A DNA stretch of 64,000 bases from Isoetes taiwanensis. Taxonomy: Eukaryota; Streptophyta; Lycopodiopsida; Isoetales; Isoetaceae. The notes beneath the pieces are model-generated. The model was not told where the DNA came from, did no database searches, and worked only from the letters and a program-made list of their open reading frames with translations. Shown here one piece after another: positions 35,054-46,948 of the stretch; the stretch's first letter is position 1, and each line of letters begins with the position of its first letter. The stretch is from positions 6,235,727 to 6,299,726 of the forward strand of contig JAJEKV010000006.1 of NCBI GenBank assembly GCA_021234155.1. Direction: 5' to 3'. A program made the position numbers and the translations under genes.

Positions 35054-35275
35054 TCCTATATTATAAAATCGTGGCATCTGTCCCTCCACCCTGATCAACG
35101 ATTCACATTGCGCCACGTGGCATAGATCTAAACCGTTCAAATTGTTCAATCAATGAAAGGGTTAGTTTAATGTAACCTTTCCCTCGACCCAAATCAACGA
35201 CCCACATTATGCCATGTGGCATAGATCTAGACCGTTCAAATTATCCAATCAATGAAAGGGTTTGTTTAATGTAAC
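35054..35275 (+). mobile_element. Possible Helitron 5' end with internal duplication
   Basis: An A is followed by TCCTATATTATAAAATCG at 35,054-35,071, which fits the TC-start and AT-rich terminus common in plant Helitrons. Right after it a segment of about 100 bp is repeated (35,082-35,180 and 35,186-35,275, both with GGCATAGATCTA and CCGTTCAAATT). I see no matching hairpin plus CTAG 3' end nearby, so this rests on the 5' end only. Confidence 0.35.
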
Positions 35276-35276
35276 T

Positions 35277-36140
35277 TGACCCAAATCAATGCCCAAATCA
35301 ACATAATCATGCTACGAAGCTGCCTCGATCAATGCCTAAGATCATGCCACTTAGTGCAATGTATATGTCATAGAAGGTGCCAAAGGACTACGTGGCATGA
35401 TTAATATTAACCATGAATGGAGCTTTTTAGAAACGAAAAGCCGCGCCCGCTTATCCTTAATCCTCAATGGTAACACGTGGCAGCAAAACACGTACACAAC
35501 AATGATCAGAGGCAACGATTAAAAGCAACAATTCAAAGATTTGCTGCTTCTGGAACTGATCAGGGTTTTCAGAGACTAGTTTGGTATGCTATGCCTATTA
35601 TCTCAATTCTTTGGCAAAAAATTCCTCTGGCAAAATGGCGCCCATTGCATGGACATTTTCTAAACGAGGTGCACCTTGGACTACCACAATCGTTGGGTCT
35701 GTCGATCCTATGGTCCAAACCGTATGTTGGAGCCTTTAGACACCTTTCGTTTCCCTTATAGGGGGCAGCTATGATTTTGAAATATGAAATACGAGTTCGC
35801 CTAAAGTTTTGATGAATATCGAGCCTCTATACGGCTTCGCCTAAGGTTTTAGAACATGAATTATAGGGGCTCGAACCTCTACCAAATTAACTCAATGTCT
35901 TAATAAGACTACTTTGACCAGTATAACTAGTGAGCTAACGTAATTATTTTTTATCCTTAATCTATGTTTTTTTTATAACAACCCATTCAATTATTTTGCG
36001 GATATGGTCTATAGTTTCAAGAATTGTCATTTTACATCCATATTAAATCCCCCTGGAACCCCCTATTATTTTGCTACATATTAGATGAGAGACGTCGGAA
36101 GATGACTTTGGTATTTTGGCATGCCAAGCCTAGAGCCTGA
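35277..36140. other. No gene seen
   Basis: The 94-codon frame at 35,477-35,761 (FAASGTDQGFQRLVWYAM) is unidentified. It could be LINE-derived, given the LINE 3' end just downstream. Confidence 0.4.
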
Positions 36141-36143
36141 TTT

Positions 36144-36600
36144 TTGAAAGAGAAAGTAGGACAAAGGCTTGATTTAAGCAGGAAAAATGGATTTCCAGTA
36201 ATCAGCCTATTTTTTTGCAAGGACAATGGTCTGTTTATTGAAGATGAAAGCTATACTCTTCTGAGTTGCCCTGCTTTTGAGATAGTCCGGAATCATTTTT
36301 TGACCTTAGCATTCCATTCCACGCTTCCACGACTTCTTAGAGCACCATCTGTGCATGACTTGGCATTATACATACTTGAGGTTCTAGATAAACATCGGCA
36401 ATTATTGAGCCCTCAGTAGTCATTATCTCCGCTTGTCTAGTATCATCATTACTGCAAAGGTTTTTCCCTTGAAAACCTTTCGAGGCAGGGGTTTTTTTAA
36501 TCCTAGTAGTAATGATTGTACTAGCCCATTGTATGGGTCCCATGACCTATTGGTCTCCGTGGACGTTAAAAATTTTATTCTATTCTATTCTATTCTCCAA
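36144..36600 (+). mobile_element. LINE 3' fragment with ATTCT tail
   Basis: The frame at 36,144-36,419 ends with the C-terminal LINE signature EDESYTLLSCPAFEIVRNHF (the H/C residues follow the C..C..H..C pattern, partly lost here) and a stop at 36,417. The 3' UTR (GGTTTTTCCCTTGAAAACC, CCGTGGACG) is shared with the copies at 37.5 and 57.3 kb and ends in a short ATTCT repeat. Confidence 0.75.
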
Positions 36601-37115
36601 CCAAGAAAAGATTTTCCAATTGCTTTAGATCGCAAGCATCACAGCTTTCGGTATGGTCATAGCTAGCAGACGTGGCCAAGCTTAACACAAGGCATATGGC
36701 CTCTTTTTTCTTGCATTTGCATTAAGCTGATATACTAGTTTATTTCTTTCTTTGGAAATGCCAAGATTAGTTTGTTTCTACCTTGATAGATTGGGCTATG
36801 TCATATTATGATTCGGTGAAATAATGGGTTATAAGATGGATGGTCTTATGGGTCTTGCTTTTATGTCGGAGTTCAGTACAGGTATGATACTAAATACGAA
36901 CATATGCCTTTAGTTTTGTTTGTAAAGCCGTAATATGCCCTTTTCTTGTAAACTCCATAATATATCTTTCTTCTCTAGCTTGGTTGTAGATAGTTGGAGA
37001 AAATTTGCATGTATTACAAAAACGAATTCGCCGCATTTATACTTTGGCCCAAGTGAAAACTGGTCATTATCATGCACACATAAATCCCACCTTGGCACCA
37101 GGGCCCTAAGCTTAT

Positions 37116-37594
37116 TTGCTTGCTTCATTGTCCAGGAACAAGCTTGTGGCTATTGCATCAATTCGCACGGGGTCCCACAGGCTACGGATTGAGACAGATA
37201 GATGGGAGTGGCCGCAATTGCCGCGAGAAGCGAGACTATGTGCCTGTTGCCAGTTACAGGTTATTGAAGATGAACGCCATACTCTTCTGAGTTGCCCTGC
37301 TTTTGAGATAGTTCGGAATCATTTTTTGACCTTAGCATTCCATTCCACGCTTCCACAACTTCTCAGAGCACCATCTGTGCATGACTTGGCATTGTACATA
37401 CTTGAGGTTCTAGATAAACGTCGGCAATTACTGAGCCCTCAGTAGTCATTATCTCCGCTTGTCTAGTATCATCATTACTGCAAAGGTTTTTCCCTTGAAA
37501 ACCTTTCGAGGCGTTAAAATATTCTATTCTATTCTATTCTATTCTATTCTATTCTATTCTATTCTATTCTATTCTATTCTATTCTATTCTATTC
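37116..37594 (+). mobile_element. LINE 3' fragment with long ATTCT tail
   Basis: The frame at 37,116-37,445 keeps a full zinc-type C-terminus: LRIETDRWEWPQLPREARLC, CACC, then EDERHTLLSCPAFEI. The 3' UTR matches the other copies up to CGAGGCGTTAAAAT, with the middle deleted. It then runs into about 15 copies of ATTCT at 37,521-37,594. This is a 5'-truncated insertion. Confidence 0.8.
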
Positions 37595-37604
37595 CAACAG
37601 TGTT

Positions 37605-38360
37605 ATGCTTTTGAAAAGATTACTCACTAACAGGTATGATACAAATACAAACATAACCCATAATAAACCTTTCTTCTCTAGCTTGCTTCCAGATGCTAAG
37701 AATGTACATGGCAGAGAAACCTTCATGAGATTCATCTCAAAGGTAAACTCTTACTGCATTTGTTTGTGCAGGCTAAGTTGGTCTTGCAGTCTGTATCTAG
37801 GCGGATAGTTGGAGAAAACCGTTGTATACACATCCTACAAAAATGAATTTTTTGTTGGAATGATTCAAGAACAACATTGGAATTAGAACTAATGTCATGG
37901 AAGGCATAAGTCTTGATATCTTCTTAGCTGCTATATTGCTAGATGCATAAGCGCTCACTTTCTTCAACTGATGCAGAAGGTTTTGGTAGGAACTATAGTA
38001 ATGCTAAACTAAAATACGATTGCTCTATTGTAAAATAATTTGCTCTAATTAAAAGAAGAAGGCCAAAAACATCAATGGGAATGAGCTGGATATTTTTAAT
38101 TGTTCAAAGATTCCAATATGGCCAATGCATGCAAAGGGTTGGATAAACCTATAATATGGTCCTATTATACCAGCATTTCTATTTTGAAATTCTCAAAACA
38201 TCATCATATAGTCCATAGTTTTGTCTTGTAACAGTGAAAGAACTATTGTGACACGAGATTTTTATTCATTTTTATTGTTTCAATATCTTAGATTTTAATT
38301 CTGTAAGAAAGCTGGAGACAATAAGCTATCTGTATGCTATTGTTACATGAAATTTCTATT
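37605..38360. other. No gene seen
   Basis: AT-rich sequence with only short chance frames. I recognise nothing here. Confidence 0.5.
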
Positions 38361-38364
38361 CTAT

Positions 38365-38478
38365 AAGGCCTTGGGTTGGGGTGACCCCCACCAAGGTTCA
38401 AAACCCACTAGCTACCATTGGGTGGGAGACGTGGGTGGGTGCAAGTCCCACCAACCTTGCCTTCAAAAAAAAAAACTA
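38365..38478 (+). mobile_element. tRNA-derived SINE (3' part) with poly-A
   Basis: GGTTCAAAACC at 38,395-38,405 fits a pol III B box. It is followed by a GC-rich body with repeated GTGGG / CCCACC words (TGGGTGGGAGACGTGGG, GCAAGTCCCACC) and a poly-A run at about 38,466-38,475. The A box is not clear, so the copy is truncated or diverged. Confidence 0.5.
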
Positions 38479-38479
38479 G

Positions 38480-39340
38480 CAAAAAGCACACCAGAAGGTT
38501 TTTGCAAGGTATTGTTTCCTTCAAGTTGTTGAAGGTTTTTAAGGTGGTCTTGTTTACAAAGAAATGTCTGAGGCTTTTTTCCCTTCGACTTCGTAAGTTT
38601 ACAGTAAATACTTAATAGTTATTGTATTGACTAGGTACATGCAACAAGCGATGGAACATATGAAGACTCAGCAAGGTCTTGTTTAGGGAGCATTTAGGCT
38701 AATAGATTTTTAGGTATTTATATGTAACTGTCAATGTTCCAATGTCGTAACATTGACAATGTCGTATGTTGCTTACCATGCTAACTGCAAACTTAATGTA
38801 ACACGAAACATGGTTACTTGAAGAAAAAAAAGGGAAAAGTAATATAATTCATAGCTCACCCGATGAGGGCTATACTTGTGCCATCACAAAAAACCATTCA
38901 AAGTATCCAATTTCCATAAACAATTTCATGCAAAGTAAACAATTTCATGCTAGCAAATCAAGGAACAAGGAGCCGAGATCGCACGATCGACATTGTGCAC
39001 AAAATTATTTGCCTTTGACAAGGTGGATGTTTCAACAGTCACAGCATATTCCATGTACTCAACATATTCCATGTACTTAATTGATGGAAAATGTGTCCTT
39101 ACATAATGTTGCAGAAGCTCTGCCCTTTTATTTCTATTGTCAAGCTTCTGCCCTTTTATCTCTATTGTCACTACTCTTTATACTAGCCAGATAGAACAAC
39201 ATAATAGCAAATGTTTACCCTTCATGGTGCAATAAATAAAGCAACACAAGTAAATAGTAGATTACTGCATATTCATGATATAAAAGACACAATATTCATG
39301 AAATGCACCTCTATCATCACAAATCGTTGAGCCAGTATTG
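38480..39340. other. No gene seen
   Basis: AT-rich, with a short direct repeat (CATATTCCATGTACT twice near 39,050-39,078) and CTGCCCTTTTAT-type repeats near 39,120-39,160. Confidence 0.5.
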
Positions 39341-39344
39341 AGTT

Positions 39345-39537
39345 GGAGCACAAACTTTTCCATTTTTTACTGCAATATTGAGACGTTCAGGAACAGTGTT
39401 GTTGGAGCACAAGCTTTTCCATTTTTTACTGCAATATTGAGACCTTCAGGAACAGTGTTGTTGGAGCACAAGCTTTTCCACTTTTTACTGCAATATTTTT
39501 TACTGCAATATTGAGACCTTCAGGAACAGTGTTGATG
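39345..39537. repeat. Minisatellite, about 57-bp unit, three copies
   Basis: The unit begins TTGGAGCACAAGCTTTTCC, continues with TTTTTTACTGCAATATTGAG and ends TTCAGGAACAGTG. Three units are adjacent, and the third has an internal repeat of TTTTTACTGCAATAT. Confidence 0.9.
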
Positions 39538-39784
39538 AGGGACAATAATCTTTTCAGCTACTTGCACATTCATACATGTGGATGAAATTGTATTGTGTTC
39601 CTGATACGTCTGTCTGATTCTGCTCCATAGAGCAACCCTTTGTTACGTAGCAACTTGTTTGCAATTTATTAGGAACTTGAAATGTGTCTCCAATCAATTG
39701 GATAGAATGTTCTAAGTTCTAAGAGGCCATCACAATGGTTAAGTCTATCTTTGATGCACGACAGGCTCACAATCCACACCAAAT

Positions 39785-39881
39785 TAGATTAGTAGCATTG
39801 GGTCCGATGGATGCCGTATCAGCTATGAAACTGATAAGAAGATATACTACACGATCTTAGCCAAAAGGCCGAGAAAGGCAT
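39785..39881 (-). ncRNA. U2 snRNA-like sequence, probably a pseudogene
   Basis: Read on the minus strand from 39,881: ATGCCTTTCTCGGCCTTTTG, then GGCTAAGATC, GTGTAGTAT (the branch-point pairing region) and CTTATCAGTTTCATAGCTGAT. This matches the first 70-75 nt of plant U2 snRNA with few changes. After GATACGG the sequence leaves the U2 pattern. A proper Sm site (A, run of U, GG) is weak, reading AATCTAATTTGG. It is likely a truncated retro-copy; a divergent variant is possible. Confidence 0.75.
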
Positions 39882-40195
39882 GACTCCTCCTTGTTTCACT
39901 TCTTGCTATCATGTTTCTGAAAGTGCTGCAATCCACAACTGGTATAACATATCTATAAGCATATAACAGCTGCACATAAGCTAGTAAAACATGTCTATAT
40001 GAAACATATCCTTCCTTTATATTAGACTTGCTGCATGTTTCTGAAAGTGATGCAATCCACAACTTTGCACATAATAGAATAGCCTGGATATGCATAAACT
40101 GTGGCGGTTTAGAAAAATAACCAAATCATTATAGGCACATAATAAAGATAAGAAAGTTAGATATTCCTAAAGGGATGGGGTGCAAGCCTGCACGC

Positions 40196-40585
40196 TAGGA
40201 ATTGCCCCTGTTAAATGGTTATTTGAAAGATCTAAAACTTGTAGAACCATAAATTCTACAGGTGGAAGCAGGACCATAAATTCTATATTTCCATAAGCTG
40301 CTCCATGATGAAGCAAACTAGCCTTATTCTTGTGAAATGCTAAAGTATCAAATAAAGGCCTCGTAGAGGATCCACGGCGTGGTCCTAACAATTTCATAGC
40401 TGTGCAGATTGCAGTGACAACAGGTGACCTTATCACAAGCTAACAGCTAATTCTTTCCTGTTATTGACAGCACAGACATCTGCATTTGCTATTATAAGAC
40501 TATGGATAACATTTTGACATCCATTTCTAGCAGTCCAATGAAGAGCAGTGTCCCCATTTGCATCACGCTTAGACACAAGCATGCT
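40196..40585 (-). pseudogene. Ankyrin-repeat remnant joined to an LRR-like end
   Basis: From a good acceptor at 40,586 the minus strand reads MLVSKRDANGDTALHWTARN and ANADVCAVNNRKELA, a canonical ankyrin repeat (DxxGxTALHxAA). A stop follows near 40,433. The next frame continues HKNKASLLHHGAAYGNIEF (ankyrin-like) and then LQVLDLSNNHLTGAIPS, a plant LRR motif. An ankyrin-to-LRR fusion is unusual and may be made by rearrangement. The frame break suggests a pseudogene. Confidence 0.6.
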
Positions 40586-40599
40586 CTGCAAGCAACCAT

Positions 40600-41860
40600 T
40601 TCACAGCGTTGTTCCGTAAAGGGATTTGGTGCTTACCACTGAGTAAGTCAAGCAAACAAAGAAGAGATAAAGGAAGAAAAGTTAGTGTTTAGAATGATTA
40701 ACAGCTAGCAATTGAAAGCTTCATAATGAAAACTGCTATCCACATTACCTACTGCTATCCACGTCTTTATTTCAGAGGAAGTAAGCTCATGTGCACGTTT
40801 AGCTATCCACATTACCTACTTTGCAAATAGAAAACTGTGGGCTTTCACATACAAGAGACTGTGGGCTTTCACATACATTGAGTTGGCATCATATGTTTTC
40901 CTCACCTTCACTCTGCTGCTCTGATTTTTTGCCATAATTAGAATGGATGGTCCTTTACTACCAAGCAATCTATTGAGACAGGCTGTTGATATTGGTAGTG
41001 CTCCTGCATCTTTTGTCACGGGCGATCCTTTGAAGCAACTTCTACAATTGCATATCTATTGTAAGTAAAATTAGCACAAGACAAAAAGAAGTATTTAGAC
41101 ATACCCAGGCTTTTCCTCCTGCATTGCTCATCATAGCCATACCCAAGCTTCAAATTCCGAATTGCTCACTCTAGGATACCCACCATAACATACCCAGGAC
41201 AAATCAGCTACGCACTATGTACTGTTCCAGACAATCCAGCATACAAAAGGCAACCCAATCCATTGTTGATAATTTGCAAATGCAAAATGGTCTACTTGCA
41301 TGTTCCTGAAAGCCATCTGCATTAAATAAGAGACTTGCATCACCTGCTATTGAATGCCTCTTTTAAATGCCCGTGGTGAAGCAAGAACAATAGAGCTAAC
41401 AGAGCATGGAAATAAGAAAAGAAGTAAAGATATTAAAAAACTGACCTTTCTTTTTGAACTTCTTTGAAGCCCTCTGTACACCACGAAAATGCATGTTTTA
41501 TAACTTAGAGAAGTCGGAGGAAGGCCAAAGGGATTTTCGGTTGGTTGTTTTGACGATGTTAAGGAGTACTCGACAAAAGGTCTGGAGAGCGCCATCTCCG
41601 AAGCTTTGGAGCCCCGCCATAGCCGAAGAAAAACCAAAAAGTAAAGTTTATTAAAAAAAAGCAATCGGCACATACATTTACGACGAATGAAATCTCCGCG
41701 CAATTTTTGTGGCTTTATCTAATTTTTATAGCAATTGATTTGAAAAATTGGAGATCTAATGGTGTAGAATTAGCCACATTGGATTTTGATGATATGGAAT
41801 TGACACGTGGATAGGCTAGAATTGCAAGAAAGTCTGTAGGCCCAGTAGGGCTGGTGTGCT
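40600..41860. other. No confident gene
   Basis: Minus-strand frames at 40,816-41,019 (DAGALPISTACLNRLLGSKG) and 41,347-41,703 may be further exons of the ankyrin remnant, but they show no clear motif. Short direct repeats such as GTGGGCTTTCACATACA occur near 40,840-40,880. Confidence 0.4.
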
Positions 41861-42214
41861 ATAAATAAAAAAAAAAAAAAAAAAAAAAAAAATCTATTCT
41901 ATTTTGCTCCATTAATCGATCCCAAATTCAACATCTTTTAGCATAGTATTAAACAAAATGTTTCTTTTATTTTTTGAAAGATGACATATTGTATTACAAC
42001 ATCATAATAGATAAGATACATTAGCAAGGGGGAGATACATTAGCAAGGGTGGGAACAAAAGCTCATAAAGTAATCACAATCCACTGAGTGCAGATAAACC
42101 TCAAAAATTAAATGTTGCTCGGCAAGGGCAAGTATGGAGCAGTGGTAAGCCTTTATCTATCTTTTGCATCATGTAGGACACAAGCAACAGGAGTATCCAG
42201 GTTCTAAAGATACA

Positions 42215-44330
42215 TGTTGAACCACAAGTGGTCCAACATGTGTGTGGCGATTCAGAAGATATTATTTGGGGCAATGGTTAAAAAATGTAATTTGGGGCAA
42301 TGTTAAAATATAATAATGGGGTATTGTATGGTGGAGATTAAGAGGTGAAGAATTGAAGGGTGAGGATGAAGAGGTGATTTTAATGGTTTAGATGAAGGGG
42401 TGAAATTGGATGGTCTAGATTTTATTGTAAAAAATATAAGTATTTTGAGGAGCAAAAGCTCCTCCTCTTCCTTCGATGCATTTTTAGGAGCATGGTGGCA
42501 ATGCTCTAAGAGGAGGGTGGCAGCCTCCTCTTCATTAGATTGAAGGCCCTTGCAAGGGGATTTCTGTTGTATTTTGATCATGTTTTATTGAAGAAAATAT
42601 TTATCTCTGTGCAAATTTTGATGTCTCATTCAGTGGATATTCAATATCTTTTCTTGAGATGAAATTATATGGATGTTGGCTTGGATGGGGAACCAGGTTC
42701 AACATTATGGCACTCCCGGTGGGACTACAAGCTTCCCCAAGTTCAAGCTTCCCCAAGTTGATCTTATAGGGTTCCTCTTATCCAGTTCTGCATTATTCAC
42801 ATGAAGCTGCTTTATTCACATGAACCTTTGGATCATCAACAACAGAAGTTTTATTCAAGTCTAAAATGCAGAACAAGGGATTTATTGGAATTATATCGAC
42901 TCAGAATCTTCTGGAGCAGAGGGTTTACTCGCATTCAGGCTGTTATATCTCAAATTTAATATTTGGAGCAGAGGGTTTACTCGCATTCAGGCTGTTATAT
43001 CTCAAATTTAAGATGGATCATTGGGGCAGAGCATTGCTTTTTAGTTCTTCTTGGACTAGTAATGCCAATAAATCCTCATCTGATTCTATGCCCCTATTGT
43101 ACTTATTCTATCTCAGAAACAGTATCAGAAGAAGGCATAATGACCCTGCGAAGGCTTATCTAAAGCTTCAGATCCTAATATCTGGATATATACTGCCGAA
43201 ATACTGCCATATCTTTTGCATCGCTGCAACTTTCACATCTCTGCTACAACGATTCCTTGCATAAACCGCCATAGCCACAAGCCTACTGCCTGAAATTTTG
43301 CCCATCTTCAGTATGTGCCGGATCTTTCTGCCCAGACCTTCACCGCCTTCTATCTCTGCCATAGCCGAAATTACATTTTGCGATCGTCAAAAGCTTAACA
43401 GACCTGTTCCATAAAAATAATATCAAAGAAATGCCATGTCCAAGCTTATCTGAGCACCGATTTTTCTGCCTCGTGGCCCTCGCCTTCTATTTTCTTCCGC
43501 TTGATCTGTATCTTGCTTGATGAAGAGCGTGCCCTAACCCTAAAACATTAGCCATATTGGAGAGCTTTTGTTGCCCTATTTTCGGCCCTTGCTTTTTGCT
43601 CTAGCTTTTATTTTACAATCTTGATATATACCTTCTTCAACTTGGTTCCCAAGGTCTTTATGGCACGAAGGTGTTGGAGTTACACCTAAATCAAAACTCC
43701 GGTGCCTAGGAGGCACCTTAAAAACTCACATTGTGTTAGAATACACGTTAAACCTTCTAGTGCCTAGGAGGCACTTTAAAAACTCACATTACTTTTTCCT
43801 TTTTCTTTTGTGCCAGTATGAGGGCCGAGGGGACCGGCAAATTCTTTTTTTGGGGCATAATGTTGAACCACAAGTGGTCCAACATGTGTGTGGCGATTCA
43901 GAAGATATTATTTGGGGCAATGGTTAAAAAACGTAATTTGGGGCAATGTTAAAATATTATAATGGGGTATTGTATGGTGGAGATTAAGAGGTGAAGAATT
44001 GAAGGGTGAGGATGAAGAGGTGATTTTAATGGTTTAGATGAAGGGGTGAAATTGGATGGTCTAGATTTTATTGTAAAAAATATAAGTATTTTGAGGAGCA
44101 AAAGCTCCTCCTCTTCCTTCGATGCATTTTTAGGAGCAGGGTGGCAATGCTCTAAGAGGAGGGTGGCAGCCTCCTCTTCATTAGATTGAAGGCCCTTGCA
44201 AGGGGATGTTTTATTGAAGAAAATATTTATCTCTGTGCAAATTTTGATGTCTCATTCAGTGGATATTCAATATCTTTTCTTGAGATGAAATTATATGGAT
44301 GTTGGCCTGGATGGGGAACCAGGTTCAACA
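42215..44330. mobile_element. Short non-autonomous LTR retrotransposon, 2.1 kb
   Basis: LTRs at 42,215-42,704 (490 bp) and 43,861-44,330 (470 bp) both run from TGTTGAACC to GGTTCAACA. They differ by a roughly 20-bp indel and a handful of substitutions, so the insertion is fairly young. The internal 1.16 kb (42,705-43,860) has no gag or pol. After the 5' LTR comes TTATGGCACTCCCGGTGGGA, a possible primer site. A duplicated hairpin motif, GTGCCTAGGAGGCAC, lies at 43,702-43,716 and 43,760-43,774. Compared with the empty site in the neighbouring arm, AAATCTT is missing and no target duplication is seen. Confidence 0.85.
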
Positions 44331-44924
44331 CTTCGCTTTCACAATAACCAACCTGAAGCCAAATGCAAGGCACAACTCTGCATTTTCATCCAAGCCTTTA
44401 GGAAAACAGCCAAAAGCACCTGCTAACTTGTGGGTGTCACTTGGAAAAGAGTAGAAGCCATGACCAAGCTGGCTGGATATGAGCACATAAGATGAAGCAA
44501 TACACAAGGGACATAGTTGAGACATATGAGGGTCGAATCTGCAAACAAATACGTTAACCTGAAGCAGTGAACAACAAATTCGGGGAAACCCTTGCAGCCT
44601 ACTTATTGATCCATTAATCGATTCTATACGTCCATTAAAAATTCAACATCTTTTAGCATGAGTATTAAACAAAATGTTTCTTTTATTTTTTGAAAGATGA
44701 CATATTGTATTAAAACATCATAATAGATACAGATACATTAGCAAGGGTGGGAACAAAAGCTCATAAAGTAATCACGATCCACTGAGTGCAGATAAACCTC
44801 AAAAATTAAATGTTGCTCGGCAAGGGCAAGTATGGAGCAGTGGTAAGCCTTTATCTATCTTTTGCATCATGTAGGACACAAGCAACAGGAGTATCCAGGT
44901 TCTAAAGATACAAAATCTTCTTCG

Positions 44925-45150
44925 CTTTCACAATAACCAACCTGAAGCCAAATGCAAGGCACAACTCTGCATTTTCATCCAAGCCTTTAGGAAAACAGCC
45001 AAAAGCACCTGCTAACTTGTGGGTGTCACTTGGAAATGAGTAGAAGCCATGACCAAGCTGGCTGGATATGAGCACATAAGATGAAGCAATACACAAGGGA
45101 CATAATTGAGACATATGAGGGTCGAATCTGCAAACAAATACGTTAACCTG
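44925..45150 (-). other. Exon-like segment, present twice
   Basis: On the minus strand an acceptor (GTTTGCAG) is followed by about 68 open codons starting FDPHMSQLCPLCIASSYVLI and ending FGFRLVIVKAK. The same segment occurs at 44,331-44,540 in the other duplication arm. I do not recognise the protein. Splice-like borders and conservation between the copies suggest a real captured exon. Confidence 0.4.
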
Positions 45151-45289
45151 AAGCAGTGAACAACAAATTCGTGGAAACCCTTGCAGCCTACTTATTGAAA
45201 TCAAGAATCTTCGACATAATGAAAATTTCCTAGGAAGTTTCTCAGTCAAAAAATGTGGCATTCTTCCCATTTTTTTGGTGAAGAGTAGG

Positions 45290-46590
45290 GTTTTTTATAA
45301 TGCTTCCTGCTAGCTTAAATTATCTAGAAAATATACCTCTTTCGATATAGAGTTTGTCATTCAATGACCCAAAGGCATATGTGAAGAATTGCCATAAAGT
45401 ACATCCACCTATCCCAAATCCAACTTCACATATGCCACCAGTAAAATGTTTTGTAGGAAGACTATAAAACCAGGAATAACCTCAAATATGGCATTTTTTA
45501 AAAGTTAGTTAATCTAATATATATTGTGCTAATTTCATGTGTTGATAATGCTGCATTACCTACAACTTATGATGTAAATTTTCATGCTTTCGATAAACTT
45601 GCTAGCAAACATTAACATGTGTCTCTATCCAAGCCTTTTTTCCTACTCCATATTCTTGGGGATGTGCACAAAGTAGACTGTCAATTACAACACATTAAGT
45701 ATTCTAACACAAGGCACTTTTTCAAAATTTAGCATGCATAATACATGGGTGCATTAAACTTCGTGCATTAACACTTCACGTGTAATCACATGGAATCCCA
45801 CCAAAGGTGGAAAATTTTCTAGTGAACTAATATAATAATAATGTTTTGAATTACATGCCATATTCTAGCATATTCAAACCTTCAACACATTCATGTACTC
45901 TTGTATGGCCATGTGTTCGTCTATCGAGTTGAGATGGACGTTGTCTTTAGTACATTAGTACATGAATGGATGGACACTCAAAACTCATATTCAAGGGAGC
46001 TAATAATTTCTTGTTATTGATATATTATATACACTCTTGTATAAATAGTTATTATTTATTATATGGCCAGAACATGAGAGATGCTCATGCTATAGCATAC
46101 CAATAACCAAGTTGTTGGCAGTATTGCAAATTGCAAGGTAAGGTAAATGTTGGCTTGGAACAGTCTCAAGTTTAATAGACGAGAAGAATCTTTAGCAAAA
46201 GTTGAAGAGTGAGTAAAAATTGGGACAAAAAGTGGTCAGTTATTTAATAATGGCATAACTTGCCGAGATTAACATGAAAATAAGCGGGTTTGGCACGAAT
46301 ATTGTGGATGTCAAGTCCAAGATCTTACTTCACCAACTCATGATTGTTCCTATTTGCAAATATGTTGGAAGAGAGTCGAAAGGTGGACATTGCTTAACTT
46401 GCTTTGCCACTCTGTTAGTAAAAACTCCTATCTTTTTTGACAAAACCTTGAGCTCAACTGACCAAGTCCATAAATATGTTTACATTTTTATAAGAACCAT
46501 TAATATTATATTTACTATTCATTTTTCATATTTATTATCAGAGTCCTTACAGCATTTCAAACATCTAAGAGTCCATAAAGTCTTTCATTG
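45290..46590. other. No gene seen
   Basis: AT-rich sequence without recognisable features. The 106-codon frame at 46,274-46,594 is unidentified; it precedes the gypsy remnant and may belong to it. Confidence 0.4.
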
Positions 46591-46595
46591 TTAGC

Positions 46596-46800
46596 TTGTT
46601 TAAGCATTATGTTCCTAAAGGAGCAGTTGTATTGCAGGATCACCATCTTCTTGAACTCAAGGACGAAGAACTCCCCTTGGAACTAAAGAGGGTACTTCAA
46701 TCAAGGGATATGACGGTAATAAGGAGGATGACGTGCAAGGAACATTTGATAAAGTGGAAATTTGCAACGAAAGAGGAAGCTACTCGGGGACAGATTTGAA
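46596..46800 (+). mobile_element. Gypsy (chromovirus) pol C-terminus remnant
   Basis: The 67-codon frame reads LLELKDEELPLELKRVLQSR, then EHLIKWKFATKEEATRG. This fits the end of integrase leading into a chromodomain (xLVKWxxxPxxEATW) of Ty3/gypsy chromoviruses. The closing Trp is lost. No other pol domain is seen upstream. Confidence 0.5.
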
Positions 46801-46948
46801 TGCACGCATCCGAATTTGTTCTTTTCTTTCCAAATCCTTAAACTAAGGAAGCACGCAGTCTGGACAATATGTTTTGACTAAACCTATGTCATAGTTGTGA
46901 ATCTTGCGGCCTTATGAAACTTTGCACAAGTTTTTCTAAGGATAAGGT

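Larger units (their letters stand above)
41908..45199. repeat. Tandem duplication of about 590 bp, one arm interrupted
   Basis: Arm 1 is 41,908-42,214 plus 44,331-44,608; arm 2 is 44,611-45,199. They share CCATTAATCGAT, ATTCAACATCTTTTAGCAT and the exon-like stretch described separately. Arm 1 is split by an LTR retrotransposon; arm 2 shows the uninterrupted sequence (AAAGATACAAAATCTTCTTC). Confidence 0.9.

Noticed and set aside
38365-38478. tRNA gene at the GGTTCAAAACC box
   Set aside because: No cloverleaf can be drawn around it, and the poly-A tail fits a SINE.
39841-39900. Second U2 copy or functional U2 promoter
   Set aside because: Only one U2-like segment is present, and I could not find a convincing upstream element.
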